Assembly (NCBI GenBank): GCA_038212215.1
Contig: JBBQUT010000022.1
Span: 15,567-79,566 of the forward strand
Direction of reading: 5' to 3'
Length of the DNA: 64,000 bases
From: JALZAI01 sp038212215
GTDB taxonomy: Bacteria; Actinomycetota; Actinomycetes; Mycobacteriales; Jatrophihabitantaceae
Positions 1 through 8,590 of the stretch are shown here, in pieces (the stretch's first letter is position 1; the number at the start of each line of letters is the position of its first letter). A model generated the notes under the pieces. It saw only the letters and a list, made by a program, of their open reading frames with translations, was not told the DNA's origin and ran no database searches. Made by a program: the position numbers and the translations under genes.

Positions 1-1
1 C

Positions 2-1891
2 TCGCGGTCGTCGATGGGCGTCGCAGGCGACTCGATCGTCGCGATCTTTACCGCCGGCGGCGATCTGGTGAACGCCTCGGCGGGCACCTACCTGCACGCG
101 GTGATCCCACCGATCGTCATCAAGTACATCCTCGCCCGGCACACCACGAACCCCGGCATCAACGACGGCGACATCTGGTACACCAACGACGCGCTCTACG
201 GCGGCATCCACAACCCGGACCAGGTCGCGATCATGCCGGTCTTCTTTGACAACGCACTCGTCGGCTGGACGGCGGCGCTGTCGCACACCACCGAGACCGG
301 AGCGATCGAGCCGGGCGGCATGCCTCTGTCAGCCACGTCGCGTTTCGAAGAAGGTATGAACCTGCCGCCGATGCGGGTCGGCACGAACTTCCGCATCAAC
401 ACCGACGTGCTCGAGATGTTCGCAGCGTTCGGGCTGCGAGCTGAGGCCAATGTCACGGTCGACATGCGCGCCCGCGCCACTACCGCCGACCGAGTGCGGG
501 TACGGCTGCTCGAAATGTTCGAGCGTGAAGGCAAGGACTTCGTTGTCGGGCTCATGCGCAAGATGCTCGACGAGGCCGAAGCCGGCGCCCGCAAGCGCAT
601 CGCGCACTGGGCCGACGGCACCTACAAGACAGTGACGTTCAGCGACAGCGCCGGACTGCGTCCCGGCCTGATGCGCAACTGCTCGATGACGATGGTGAAA
701 AAGGGCGACCATCTGCTCTTCGATCTCACCGGCACCAGCCCGGAGACGCCATCGAGCTACAACGCCCACCCGCAAGCCGTCATTGGCCACATGGCGAACT
801 ACATCTACGAATACGTCTTCCACGACCTGCCGATCAGTTCGGCGACGTTCGCGCCGGTCGACTTCGTCTTCCCACCGAATTCGATGCTCTCCCCCGATGT
901 GCGCGCGGCAACGTCGTGCTCGGTGATGGCGGCGACGGGCGCGATGAGCGCGGTCGCGAACTGCATCAGTCGTGCCCGGTTCGGCTCGGACGAATGGCGA
1001 CAGGTCGCGGCCAGCCAGGGCAACGGCGGCAACGCGATTGTGCTCGCCGGCATGAGCCAGTGGGGCGCGATGTTCGCGGACATGATTGCCTACCCGATCA
1101 ACACCGAAGGTCAGGGCGCCCGCGCCACCAGCGACGGTATGGACGCCTACGGCTTCCCGTGGTGCGCGTTCGGTCGCGCCCCGGACGTGGAGGCCATGGA
1201 GAACGAATTCCCGATGATCATCCCGTTCTCCTCGCACTGGAAGGACAGCGGCGGGCACGGAAAACAGCGCGGCGGCGTGGGCACGGCTCAGTTGTGGGTC
1301 ACCCACCACGTCCCGATGTTGTTCCAGATGGCCATCGCCGACAACTCGATCATCCAGACGCCGCAGCCGCTGTTCGGCGGCTACGCCCAACCGACCGTGC
1401 CCGGCTTGCGGATCGACGGCATCAACGTCGAGGAAGCCCTTGCGACCGCCGAGTCGGGAACGCTCACGATGGAAGCTCTGCTCGAAGGCCGGTTCGGGGG
1501 CACTGTGGTGTCCGAGCCGTACGGCAGCGCGATCCACCCGGTCATGGCGGGCCAAAGCATCATCATTGGCCTCTCCACCGGCGGCACCGGGTACGGCGAC
1601 CCGCTCGATCGCGACCCAGCGGCCGTCCAGCTCGACGTCACCAAGGAACTCGTCTCGGCTTCGGTCGCCAAGGATGTCTACGGGGTAGTGATCGACGAGC
1701 GGACCAAACGCTTCGATCGGGACGCGACTGCCGCCGCACGCAACGAGATCATTGCCGGTCGGCTGTCGCGCGGACGGCCGTACGACGAATTCGAAGCCGA
1801 TTGGTCGAAGCGCAAGCCTCCGGAGGAGATCCTCGAATTCTTCGGGTCGTGGCCCGACGGTGCGGTGGTCAATCCGCTCATCCGGATGTGA
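2..1891 (+). CDS. HyuB-type hydantoinase B / ketone carboxylase large subunit, 5' end cut off by window
   Basis: The frame is open to the left edge, so the true start lies outside; the first internal ATG is at 14. About 629 residues are visible. The sequence follows the hydantoinase B/oxoprolinase (HyuB) fold seen in N-methylhydantoinase, 5-oxoprolinase and the acetone/acetophenone carboxylase large subunits: an early segment ending in AGTYLHAVIPP, a GDIWYTNDALYGGIHNPDQ stretch, and a late GGTGYGDPLDRDP motif typical of the family. Family members hydrolyse cyclic amides or carboxylate ketones with ATP, usually together with a HyuA-type subunit, which would have to lie upstream of base 1. The stop overlaps the next start (GTGA), so the two are co-translated. 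The downstream CoA ligase and thiolase favour a ketone-carboxylase role over hydantoin hydrolysis, but this is inference from context. Confidence 0.85.
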   Translation, partial: SRSSMGVAGDSIVAIFTAGGDLVNASAGTYLHAVIPPIVIKYILARHTTNPGINDGDIWYTNDALYGGIHNPDQVAIMPVFFDNALVGWTAALSHTTETGAIEPGGMPLSATSRFEEGMNLPPMRVGTNFRINTDVLEMFAAFGLRAEANVTVDMRARATTADRVRVRLLEMFEREGKDFVVGLMRKMLDEAEAGARKRIAHWADGTYKTVTFSDSAGLRPGLMRNCSMTMVKKGDHLLFDLTGTSPETPSSYNAHPQAVIGHMANYIYEYVFHDLPISSATFAPVDFVFPPNSMLSPDVRAATSCSVMAATGAMSAVANCISRARFGSDEWRQVAASQGNGGNAIVLAGMSQWGAMFADMIAYPINTEGQGARATSDGMDAYGFPWCAFGRAPDVEAMENEFPMIIPFSSHWKDSGGHGKQRGGVGTAQLWVTHHVPMLFQMAIADNSIIQTPQPLFGGYAQPTVPGLRIDGINVEEALATAESGTLTMEALLEGRFGGTVVSEPYGSAIHPVMAGQSIIIGLSTGGTGYGDPLDRDPAAVQLDVTKELVSASVAKDVYGVVIDERTKRFDRDATAAARNEIIAGRLSRGRPYDEFEADWSKRKPPEEILEFFGSWPDGAVVNPLIRM

Positions 1892-2577
1892 CGTCGGTGA
1901 GTTCACCCCGACATGCGTTGCGGGCGATCGCGGTCGGCGACGGCGGCGGTGTTCTCGCCGTTCCCCTGGCGCTACACGTCTCGGCCCGTATCCAGGAACG
2001 CGACGCGGAGGATTTCGTCTATGACGCCACCCAGTTGGCCAACGCGCTGCGGGATCTGATCGAGGCGGTCAACCCCGACGGCGTCCCGGTCACCGATCCG
2101 GACGTCCTGCTCGCCGAGTGTTTCGACGTGACGCAACTGCTCGGCAGCGAGCAGCTCAAGACGGCACTGGAAGCCACCCGACGCTTGCGGGCATCGCAGG
2201 GTGACCGCGTCGTGCTGGCCGCGGTCTTGCCCGGCCCTCGCATGATCGCCGACCGGCTCGGCGCAGACACCGCGAGCGCCGGCGAGGCAGTTCTGGCGCT
2301 CGGCAAGCAATTCCTCGGTGCAGGTGCCGACCTGATCCTCGTCGCGGACGAAGAAGAACTTGCCGGGACGACCCTGTCGACGCTGGCTAACGTCGCTCGC
2401 TTCCACCAGGCCGTCGCCCTATGCCATCCGCGAGCACGCTACGGTCTCGCGGCCACGACCGTCGCCACACTCGAATCACCCACCGCCGGCAAGGGGGTCA
2501 CCGTCACCGAACGCACTCTCGAACGGCAGATCGACCTCGCGGTGCTCTGCGACTGGGTCGACGCCGTCCGCGGCTGA
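1888..2577 (+). CDS. URO-D-like (uroporphyrinogen decarboxylase fold) protein of unknown substrate
   Basis: A 229-residue protein starting at the GTG that overlaps the upstream TGA by four bases (GTGA); another GTG lies at 1897. The middle (roughly residues 110-160) has a VLPGPRMIADRLG segment followed by GKQFLGAGADLILVADEE, reminiscent of the GPxTLA and later barrel strands of HemE/URO-D-family proteins. It is much shorter than true HemE (about 350 residues) and lacks an obvious N-terminal RxPVWxMRQAG motif, so heme synthesis is unlikely. It sits between the HyuB subunit and the CoA ligase and is presumably an accessory subunit or partner of the carboxylase. Ketone carboxylases do carry small additional subunits, but I see no direct similarity to them. 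The family call is tentative. Confidence 0.6.
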   Translation: MTSVSSPRHALRAIAVGDGGGVLAVPLALHVSARIQERDAEDFVYDATQLANALRDLIEAVNPDGVPVTDPDVLLAECFDVTQLLGSEQLKTALEATRRLRASQGDRVVLAAVLPGPRMIADRLGADTASAGEAVLALGKQFLGAGADLILVADEEELAGTTLSTLANVARFHQAVALCHPRARYGLAATTVATLESPTAGKGVTVTERTLERQIDLAVLCDWVDAVRG

Positions 2578-2584
2578 TGGCGAC

Positions 2585-4438
2585 ATGACAACTCTGTTCG
2601 CGACGCCGTCCACCACCCGTGAGGTCCGTCCCGACGGGACGATCTTGCTGTCCTCGGACACCGAACTGGGCGAGTTCCCTCCCGGTCTCGTCGATTGGCT
2701 GCGCCACTGGGCCGCCGTCGATCCGGACCATCCCTTCATCGCGCAGCGGGGCAGCGACGGGTCATGGACCACGCGAACCTACGGGCAGGTGCTCGCTGCG
2801 GCCAACGCGATCGGCCAAGGTCTGCTCGATCGCGGTTTGTCGGCGTCGTGCCCGCTGATGGCGCTGTCGGGCAACTCGATAAGTCATCTGCTGATGAACA
2901 TGGGCGCCCTCAGCGCGGGCGTCCCGATCGTGCCGGTCAGCGTCGCCTATTCGTTGCAGAGCAAGGACCACGCCCGGATCAGAGCGATCGACGCGTTGGT
3001 CGAGCCGGGAGCGGTTTATGTCGATGACGCCCACGCGTTCGGCCCGGCCTTGGCCGCGCTGGCCAACGCGCCGATCACTATCGCTGCTGAGGGAGGACCT
3101 GACGAGCATTCGCTGGCGGCGCTGCTCGAGACCGCGCCAAGCCTGGATCTCGAGGAAGCGCTGGCTCGTGTCGACGGCGACACCGTCGCCAAGATCCTGT
3201 TCACCTCCGGCTCCACCGGCAGCCCGAAGGGCGTTATCACCACCCATCGGATGCTATGCGCGAACCAGCAGATGATTCGCCAGGCGTGGCCTTTCCTCGC
3301 CGAGGAACGACCGGTGCTCGTCGACTGGTTGCCGTGGAGTCACACCTTCGGCGGGAACCACAACATCAACATGGTGCTGGCCAACGGCGGCACCCTCTAC
3401 ATCGACGAAGGACGTCCGGCGCCGGGCCTGATCGGCACGACGCTTTCGAACTATCGCGAGGTCCAGCCGACGATGTCGTTCAACGTCCCGGCCGGCTACG
3501 CGCAGCTCGTGCCGGCGCTGGAACGCGATCGCGAACTCGCCGCGCAGGTCTTTGCCCGCTTGAAGATCGTCTTCAACGCTGCGGCCGCGCTCCCGCCGAC
3601 CCTGCGCAGCCGACTCGAATCGCTGGCGCGCGAAGTCACTGGGCGCGACATCCCCGTCACCGGCGCGTGGGGTACCACCGAGACTGCACCAGCGGCAACG
3701 AGCGCCCACTACGACTACGCGGACGCACGCTGCATCGGCACCCCGTTACCCGGTGCCGAGCTGAAACTCCTCCCTACAGGAGAGGACACCTACGAGATTC
3801 GGGTACGCGGTCCGCTCGTCACCCCCGGTTACTTCCGCCGCCCGGATCTGTCCGAATCCGCCTTCGACGACGAGGGTTTCTATTGCCCGGGCGATGCGGT
3901 GAGCTTCGCCGATCAGGACGACCCCAACGCCGGACTGTTGTTCCGCGGCAGGCTCGCGGAGGACTTCAAGTTGTCGACCGGAACCTTCGTGCGCGTCGGC
4001 GCAGTCCGCACCGCGCTGCTGTCGGCCGCCCCGGTGCTTGCCGACGCCGTGATCACCGGAGAGGACCGTGACCAGGTCGGTGCCCTCGCCTGGCTCAACG
4101 CCGCCGAGGTCACCTCGGTTCTGGGTACGCCGCCGGGTACGCCGCTGGGCTCGCCGCTGGAAACCGACGGCGACGTCGTGCACGACAACGACCTGGCCGA
4201 CCATCTCGCGCGCATCCTTGCCGCCCTCAACGCGGACGCAGGCTCAGCGGCACGCATCCAGCGACTCATCCTGATGGCACGACCAGCCGGCCTCGATGAC
4301 GGCGAGATCACTGACAAGGGCTACATCAACCAACGCCGGGTCCTGGCCAATCGGAGCGACCTCGTCGACGTCCTCTATGCCGAAGTGCCGGCGCCGTTCG
4401 TCATCACACCGACTAGATCCCGCGTAGGAGGGACATGA
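2585..4438 (+). CDS. Feruloyl-CoA-synthase-like AMP-forming acyl-CoA ligase
   Basis: A 617-residue ANL-superfamily adenylate-forming enzyme. The P-loop-like motif LFTSGSTGSPKG begins at about residue 205, and the GAWGTTET core motif lies near residue 358. The N-terminal layout (DGTILLSS, then ALSGNSISH and VPVSVAYSLQSKDHAR) matches feruloyl-CoA synthases more closely than fatty acyl ligases. The expected reaction is carboxylate + ATP + CoA to acyl-CoA + AMP + PPi on an aromatic or beta-keto acid. The start ATG at 2585 is seven bases after the previous stop, and its own stop overlaps the thiolase start (ATGA). The substrate could be a hydroxycinnamate or the beta-keto acid made by the upstream carboxylase; sequence alone does not decide. 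Confidence 0.88.
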   Translation: MTTLFATPSTTREVRPDGTILLSSDTELGEFPPGLVDWLRHWAAVDPDHPFIAQRGSDGSWTTRTYGQVLAAANAIGQGLLDRGLSASCPLMALSGNSISHLLMNMGALSAGVPIVPVSVAYSLQSKDHARIRAIDALVEPGAVYVDDAHAFGPALAALANAPITIAAEGGPDEHSLAALLETAPSLDLEEALARVDGDTVAKILFTSGSTGSPKGVITTHRMLCANQQMIRQAWPFLAEERPVLVDWLPWSHTFGGNHNINMVLANGGTLYIDEGRPAPGLIGTTLSNYREVQPTMSFNVPAGYAQLVPALERDRELAAQVFARLKIVFNAAAALPPTLRSRLESLAREVTGRDIPVTGAWGTTETAPAATSAHYDYADARCIGTPLPGAELKLLPTGEDTYEIRVRGPLVTPGYFRRPDLSESAFDDEGFYCPGDAVSFADQDDPNAGLLFRGRLAEDFKLSTGTFVRVGAVRTALLSAAPVLADAVITGEDRDQVGALAWLNAAEVTSVLGTPPGTPLGSPLETDGDVVHDNDLADHLARILAALNADAGSAARIQRLILMARPAGLDDGEITDKGYINQRRVLANRSDLVDVLYAEVPAPFVITPTRSRVGGT

Positions 4439-5625
4439 AATTCGACGATGTCGCGATACCGGTGGGACTGTCGTGGAGTTCTCCGTTCGTCAAGTGGCAA
4501 GGCTCGCTCGCCGAGGTTTCGAGCATCGACCTCGCCGCCGACGTCACCACCCGGGCTCTCGCCCAGCGCAACCTCGATCCGGCCACGATCAAGGAGATCG
4601 TCCTCGGCTGGACGGTGCCGCAGCAGGACATCTTCTACGGCGCGCCACTGCTCGCCGCCCGCATCGGAGCCCCCGGAATCACCGGCCCGATGATCAGCCA
4701 AGCCTGCGCCACCTCGGTCGCGTGCCTGGATCATGCTGCCGGTCGAGTCAGCGGCGGCGGCGGACGCACCCTCGTCGTCACGACCGACCGAACGAGCAAC
4801 GGCCCGCAGCTGCTGTACCCGCAACCGAGCGCCCCGGGGGGCGCCCCGATGTCCACGCATTGGGTGCTCGACAGCTTCGCCGCCGACCCGTGGGCGACAA
4901 CGTCCATGCTCCAAGCCGGTGACACCGTCGCCGCCGAGACGGGCGTCACCCGCGCAGAACTCGACGACCTCGCGGCGCTGCGCTCGGACCAGTACCAGAA
5001 ATCGCTCGCGGACGACCGCGCGTTCCAACGCCGGTACATGGTAGAAATCGAGGTCCCGCGGCGGCGCCGAGCCCCGATCGTTGTCGACGCCGATGAGGGT
5101 ATCCGCCCGATCGTCCTCGACGAGATCACTGCCATGATGCCCGCAAGCCGCGACGGGCTGCACACGTTCGCCACGCAGACCCATCCGGCAGACGGGACGG
5201 CCGGCGCCATCGTCACCACGGTCGACGAGGCCCGCGAGCTCAGCCGCGGAGCGGGCATCGTCCGCATCCTGTCGACCGGATTCGCCCGCGTCGCCAAGAC
5301 CCATATGCCGCAAGCTCCGGTGCCCGCCGCGCGTGCCGCGCTGGCGGACGCCGGCCTCAGCTTCGATCAGGTCGAAGCGATCACCACTCACAACCCTTTC
5401 GCCGTGAACGACGTGTACTTCTCGCGGGAGACCCGGTACCCACTTGACCGGATGAACGCATTCGGCTGCAGCTTGATCTTCGGCCATCCGCAAGGACCTA
5501 CCGGCCTCCGCTCGATCGCCGAACTCATCGAAGAGCTGCGGATGCGGGGCGGCGGCATCGGGCTGTTCACCGGATGCGCGGCGGGCGACACCGGCGCCGC
5601 GATAGTTGTTCGCGTAGAGGACTGA
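4435..5625 (+). CDS. Thiolase-family acetyl-CoA acyltransferase
   Basis: A 396-residue thiolase. The nucleophilic cysteine is C91 in SQACATSVA; the C-terminal catalytic pair is H351 in FGHPQGPTG and C381 in FTGCAAGDTGAA. The usual NEAFA segment is replaced by HNPFAVND, and the NxNGGxIxxGHP motif reads NAFGCSLIFGHP, so this is a divergent subgroup with the catalytic set kept. Thiolases cleave 3-ketoacyl-CoA with CoA. The ATG at 4435 overlaps the ligase stop (ATGA) and has GTAGGAGGGAC just upstream, so it is both coupled and well initiated. Placed right after a CoA ligase with no 3-hydroxyacyl-CoA dehydrogenase in the operon, it would suit a pathway that enters directly at the beta-keto acid. 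Confidence 0.88.
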   Translation: MKFDDVAIPVGLSWSSPFVKWQGSLAEVSSIDLAADVTTRALAQRNLDPATIKEIVLGWTVPQQDIFYGAPLLAARIGAPGITGPMISQACATSVACLDHAAGRVSGGGGRTLVVTTDRTSNGPQLLYPQPSAPGGAPMSTHWVLDSFAADPWATTSMLQAGDTVAAETGVTRAELDDLAALRSDQYQKSLADDRAFQRRYMVEIEVPRRRRAPIVVDADEGIRPIVLDEITAMMPASRDGLHTFATQTHPADGTAGAIVTTVDEARELSRGAGIVRILSTGFARVAKTHMPQAPVPAARAALADAGLSFDQVEAITTHNPFAVNDVYFSRETRYPLDRMNAFGCSLIFGHPQGPTGLRSIAELIEELRMRGGGIGLFTGCAAGDTGAAIVVRVED

Positions 5626-5685
5626 TCAGCCGGACGCATCGGCCGCAACCTGAGTTACCTGACCAGTATCGATCGGAGACGCCAA

Positions 5686-6144
5686 GTGAGCAGCACCACG
5701 ACCACGATTGCCGGACTGAGCGCCCTGCAGGGCCAGGAACTCGGCACGAGCGACTGGATCGATGTCACGCAGGAACGCGTGAACACTTTCGCCGACGCGA
5801 CCGACGACCACCAATGGATCCACGTCGACGTCGAGCGGGCAACGAAGGAGAGCCCGTTCGGCGGCCCGATCGCACACGGCTACCTGACCCTTGCCCTGCT
5901 GATCCCACTCTGGTCGCAAGTTCTGACAGTGAGCGACGCGACGCTGGCGGTCAACTACGGCCTGAACAGGGTGCGGTTGCCAGCGCCGGTACCCGTTGGC
6001 TCGCGCATCCGACTGGTCGCGAAGCTTGTCGACGTCGAGGAGATCAACGGCGGAGTGCAAGTCACCGTCGCGGCGACGATCGAACGCGACGGCGGCGAGA
6101 AGCCAGTCTGCGTCGCTGAGCCGGTCTTCCGCTTCTACTCCTGA
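5686..6144 (+). CDS. MaoC-like (R)-specific enoyl-CoA hydratase
   Basis: A 152-residue single hot-dog protein of the MaoC/NodN hydratase group, starting at GTG 5686 with CGGAGACGCCAA upstream. The hydratase motif is visible as FADATDDHQWIHVD followed by GPIAHGYLTLAL, containing the Asp/His pair used to hydrate the enoyl-CoA double bond. It lies 60 bases after the thiolase on the same strand and probably belongs to the same operon. It would process an enoyl-CoA intermediate or side product; if the operon degrades phenylpropanoids, it would be the hydration step of side-chain beta-oxidation. Substrate unknown. Confidence 0.85.
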   Translation: MSSTTTTIAGLSALQGQELGTSDWIDVTQERVNTFADATDDHQWIHVDVERATKESPFGGPIAHGYLTLALLIPLWSQVLTVSDATLAVNYGLNRVRLPAPVPVGSRIRLVAKLVDVEEINGGVQVTVAATIERDGGEKPVCVAEPVFRFYS

Positions 6145-6195
6145 CGGGCGCGCACCGATCCGCCCTCACCAGGGTCCCTGCATTTTCAATATGGC

Positions 6196-6201
6196 TATGA
6201 T
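6196..6201 (+). promoter_or_regulatory. Candidate -10 element (TATGAT) of a leaderless promoter
   Basis: TATGAT ends six bases before the ATG of the MOSC gene, in a short AT-rich patch. That spacing places the transcription start at or next to the start codon, and no Shine-Dalgarno sequence is seen, which fits a leaderless mRNA. No convincing -35 element is present. Confidence 0.4.
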
Positions 6202-6207
6202 CATCGA

Positions 6208-7071
6208 ATGCACACGACGGCGAAGATTGGATCAGCGCCGGACGGCGTCGTCCTCACCGGCATCAACCGATACCCGGTGAAGTCGTGCCGCGGGGAAAGC
6301 CTGCAGACGTCGGCGGTCGAACCATGGGGACTGGTCGGCGACCGGCGATGGATGGTGATCGACGACACCGGACAGACGGTGACTGCGCGTGAGCACACGC
6401 GATTGCTGCTCGTCCGCCCGTTGATCGTCGACGGCGGCCTTCTGCTCAGTGGGTCGGGCGCGGACGACCTGTTCGTCCGAAGGCCCGACAACGCGCAGGT
6501 GGACGTTCGGGTGTTCAGCGGACCGTTTCAGGCCGCACTAGCTGACGACGCCGCCCACGCCTGGTTCCGAAAGTTCACCGACACTGCGGTGCGGCTGATC
6601 CATCAGGACGACCCCCGGCGCCGCCCTACGGACCCGGAGTTCACGAAACCCGACGATCGGGTGTCGCTCGCCGATAGTTATCCGATCATGATGGCGAGCG
6701 AGGAGTCGCTCGACGCTCTCGTCGACTTGATCGATGACGGCGCGGGACGGATGACGATGACCAGGTTCCGCCCCAATCTCGTCGTGCGCGGCGCGCCCGC
6801 TTGGGCCGAGGACACCTGGCGCCGTCTGCGCATCGGCACATCAACTTTCCGCGTCGTCAAGGGGTGTGACCGATGCGTGTTCACCACCATCGACCCGGAC
6901 ACGCTGGACAGGGGGAAGGAACCGATTGTGACACTCGCTCGGCACCGGAAGTGGGATGGTCGCACCTGGTTTGGGGTGCAACTCGTGCCGGATACGGCGG
7001 GCGGGGAGATTTCGGTTGGCGACGAAATCGAATTGCTCGCATGGGAACCGTCCGACGGTCCGCTCCGCTGA
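6208..7071 (+). CDS. MOSC-domain molybdenum enzyme (YcbX/mARC-like)
   Basis: A 287-residue protein with an N-terminal MOSC_N beta-barrel (about 1-120, with RYPVKSCRGESLQ near the start) and a C-terminal MOSC domain. Two cysteines, C220 and C223 in KGCDRCVFTTID, are at the site where mARC/YcbX enzymes bind molybdenum cofactor through cysteine. Such proteins reduce N-hydroxylated bases and similar compounds using a reductase partner. Unlike YcbX, no fused ferredoxin domain follows, so an external electron donor is required. The gene is monocistronic or followed by the TetR gene 92 bases on. Both start codons sit directly behind -10-like hexamers. Confidence 0.88.
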   Translation: MHTTAKIGSAPDGVVLTGINRYPVKSCRGESLQTSAVEPWGLVGDRRWMVIDDTGQTVTAREHTRLLLVRPLIVDGGLLLSGSGADDLFVRRPDNAQVDVRVFSGPFQAALADDAAHAWFRKFTDTAVRLIHQDDPRRRPTDPEFTKPDDRVSLADSYPIMMASEESLDALVDLIDDGAGRMTMTRFRPNLVVRGAPAWAEDTWRRLRIGTSTFRVVKGCDRCVFTTIDPDTLDRGKEPIVTLARHRKWDGRTWFGVQLVPDTAGGEISVGDEIELLAWEPSDGPLR

Positions 7072-7151
7072 CTCTTGGCGGTCCCACGCTCGCTGCGCTT
7101 GGTGTAGTGCGGTCCACATAGTTCACTCGATCAGGCTTTATCGAATACGGA

Positions 7152-7157
7152 TACCAT
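7152..7157 (+). promoter_or_regulatory. Candidate -10 element (TACCAT) of a leaderless tetR promoter
   Basis: TACCAT ends six bases before the TetR-gene ATG. The surrounding bases GATCGAATGCGATC resemble the ATCATCGAATGC context at the upstream MOSC gene start. No ribosome-binding site is present, consistent with leaderless initiation. Confidence 0.35.
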
Positions 7158-7163
7158 GATCGA

Positions 7164-7808
7164 ATGCGATCCCATGTCAAACGCCTCCGTCGCTACGACA
7201 ACAGTCGGCGGCGCGGGCAGGCACGAGAGAGCCAAGCACGCATGTTGCGGGCGGCACGGGAGTTGTTCGTCGATGCGGGCTACCCAGCCGCGACGCTGGC
7301 GGCGATCGCCGAGCGGGCCGATGTTGCCCTGCCGACGCTGTACGCTGCCTTCGGCGCGAAGCACGCGCTTCTCGCTGCGCTGTTCGAGGACGGCGGCCCT
7401 GAGGCGTTTCCGAGGATCGACGCGGAGGCAGTCCGGGAACTGGGCGCCGTCTCCGATCCCGCCGCGCGACTTCGCGGGTACGCACGGCTGATCCGCCAAT
7501 CGCTCGCTCGCTCGACGGATCTGCTCATCGCGTTGCGCGTAGCGGCTGCCGGGGAGGCAGCGGCCGCGCATCTAGAACGCGGACTGCAGGGCGAGCGGCA
7601 CGACGCTGCCCGAGTAATCGCGAGCGGGCTGAACGCGGACGGCGCGCTGCGGACGGGCATGAGCGTGCGCACGGCCGCGGACACCCTCTGGGCGATCACC
7701 GATGTGCAGACCTACGCCCTGCTCGTGACCGCCCGCGGCTGGGCACCTGCCCGGTTCGAGAAGTGGCTGGGCGAACTTCTGGTCAACGCGGTGCTCGAGG
7801 CGCCGTAG
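7164..7808 (+). CDS. TetR/AcrR-family transcriptional regulator
   Basis: A 214-residue regulator. Residues about 17-60 form the TetR helix-turn-helix (ARELFVDAGY..TLAAIAERADVALPTLYAAFGAK), with the typical tyrosine-rich recognition helix. The remaining helical C-terminal domain is alanine-rich and would bind an unknown ligand. The start is ATG 7164; a second ATG at 7156 is out of frame. It is the only regulator next to the MOSC gene and may control it, though I see no clear shared palindrome in the two promoter regions. Confidence 0.88.
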   Translation: MRSHVKRLRRYDNSRRRGQARESQARMLRAARELFVDAGYPAATLAAIAERADVALPTLYAAFGAKHALLAALFEDGGPEAFPRIDAEAVRELGAVSDPAARLRGYARLIRQSLARSTDLLIALRVAAAGEAAAAHLERGLQGERHDAARVIASGLNADGALRTGMSVRTAADTLWAITDVQTYALLVTARGWAPARFEKWLGELLVNAVLEAP

Positions 7809-8016
7809 CGGCGACGCGACGTGCTATAGGGGTCGGGTGAGTGGCATTGCTCCTAGAGGTACAGCCGCTGAGCGGCCTTGTTCGCTTCGTAGGTCTCGCG
7901 GGCCTGCCGGGTCGTAGAGCTCCGTCCGATCGCGTCACCGTCCCGGAGGGCGCGCTCGGACGGGCCACCTACTGACCGTTCGCCTCCGCGGGCGGGCTTT
8001 AAGATTGCTGAGCGGA

Positions 8017-8418
8017 TCAGGTTCCGGGCGGGGCGAAGAACTCGAGCGCGATGCCGTCGGGGTCGCGGAACGAGACGCCCGAGCCGTAGTGCTGGTCGTC
8101 GATCCCGCTGTGCGCGACGCCGAGCTCGTCCAGCCTGGCCACCCACTGCTCAAGTTCGGCGCGCGTCGCGCAGGTAAAGGCGAGATGGTCGAGGCCGACG
8201 CTGGTCGCGTCGAAAGATGCCCCACCGCCGGCCTGGTGGGTGTGAATGCCGAAGAGCTGTCCAGCGGGCAACGCCCAGACAGTGTGGTGGTAGGCGCCCT
8301 TTGCTTCGTCTTCGTCGAGGACAGGATCAGAACCGATCAGAGCTGTGTACCACTGCGTGCTGCGGGCGAGGTCACTGACAGTGACGGCGGCGTGCGAGAT
8401 AGCGGGGAAGTCAGGCAT
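8017..8418 (-). CDS. VOC-superfamily (glyoxalase/bleomycin-resistance-like) protein
   Basis: A 133-residue single-unit VOC protein: two beta-alpha-beta-beta-beta motifs, beginning ISHAAVTVSDLARSTQWY and ending FRDPDGIALEFF, the usual VOC signature with the metal-ligand Glu near the C-terminus. The frame runs upstream, but ATG 8418 has GGAAGG nine bases before it and fits the family start. The gene stands alone on the minus strand. Likely roles are metal-dependent lyase or dioxygenase chemistry, or drug binding; none can be chosen. Confidence 0.85.
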   Translation of the reverse strand: MPDFPAISHAAVTVSDLARSTQWYTALIGSDPVLDEDEAKGAYHHTVWALPAGQLFGIHTHQAGGGASFDATSVGLDHLAFTCATRAELEQWVARLDELGVAHSGIDDQHYGSGVSFRDPDGIALEFFAPPGT

Positions 8419-8590
8419 GACGAACCTTCCGGGTCGACGACGTTGTCCACCCTCATTCTTGCCGATACACCCTGTCCGCCGCACCATGCGATCAGCCTGG
8501 TGACGCGTCCGGTCGCGCATCGAAGCTGGCCGCACCGAGTTGCGCCTAAGCATTGAGGTGAGGTTCGGCCGCGGTGGGTAGACCACGAAC

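Noticed and set aside
329..1906. 525-codon minus-strand open frame opposite the HyuB gene
   Set aside because: It is an Arg/His/Gly-rich shadow created by GC-biased third positions; no family motif, and the plus strand carries clear protein motifs.
4375..5493. Long minus-strand frame opposite the thiolase
   Set aside because: Composition is typical antisense shadow and the thiolase catalytic residues are intact on the plus strand.
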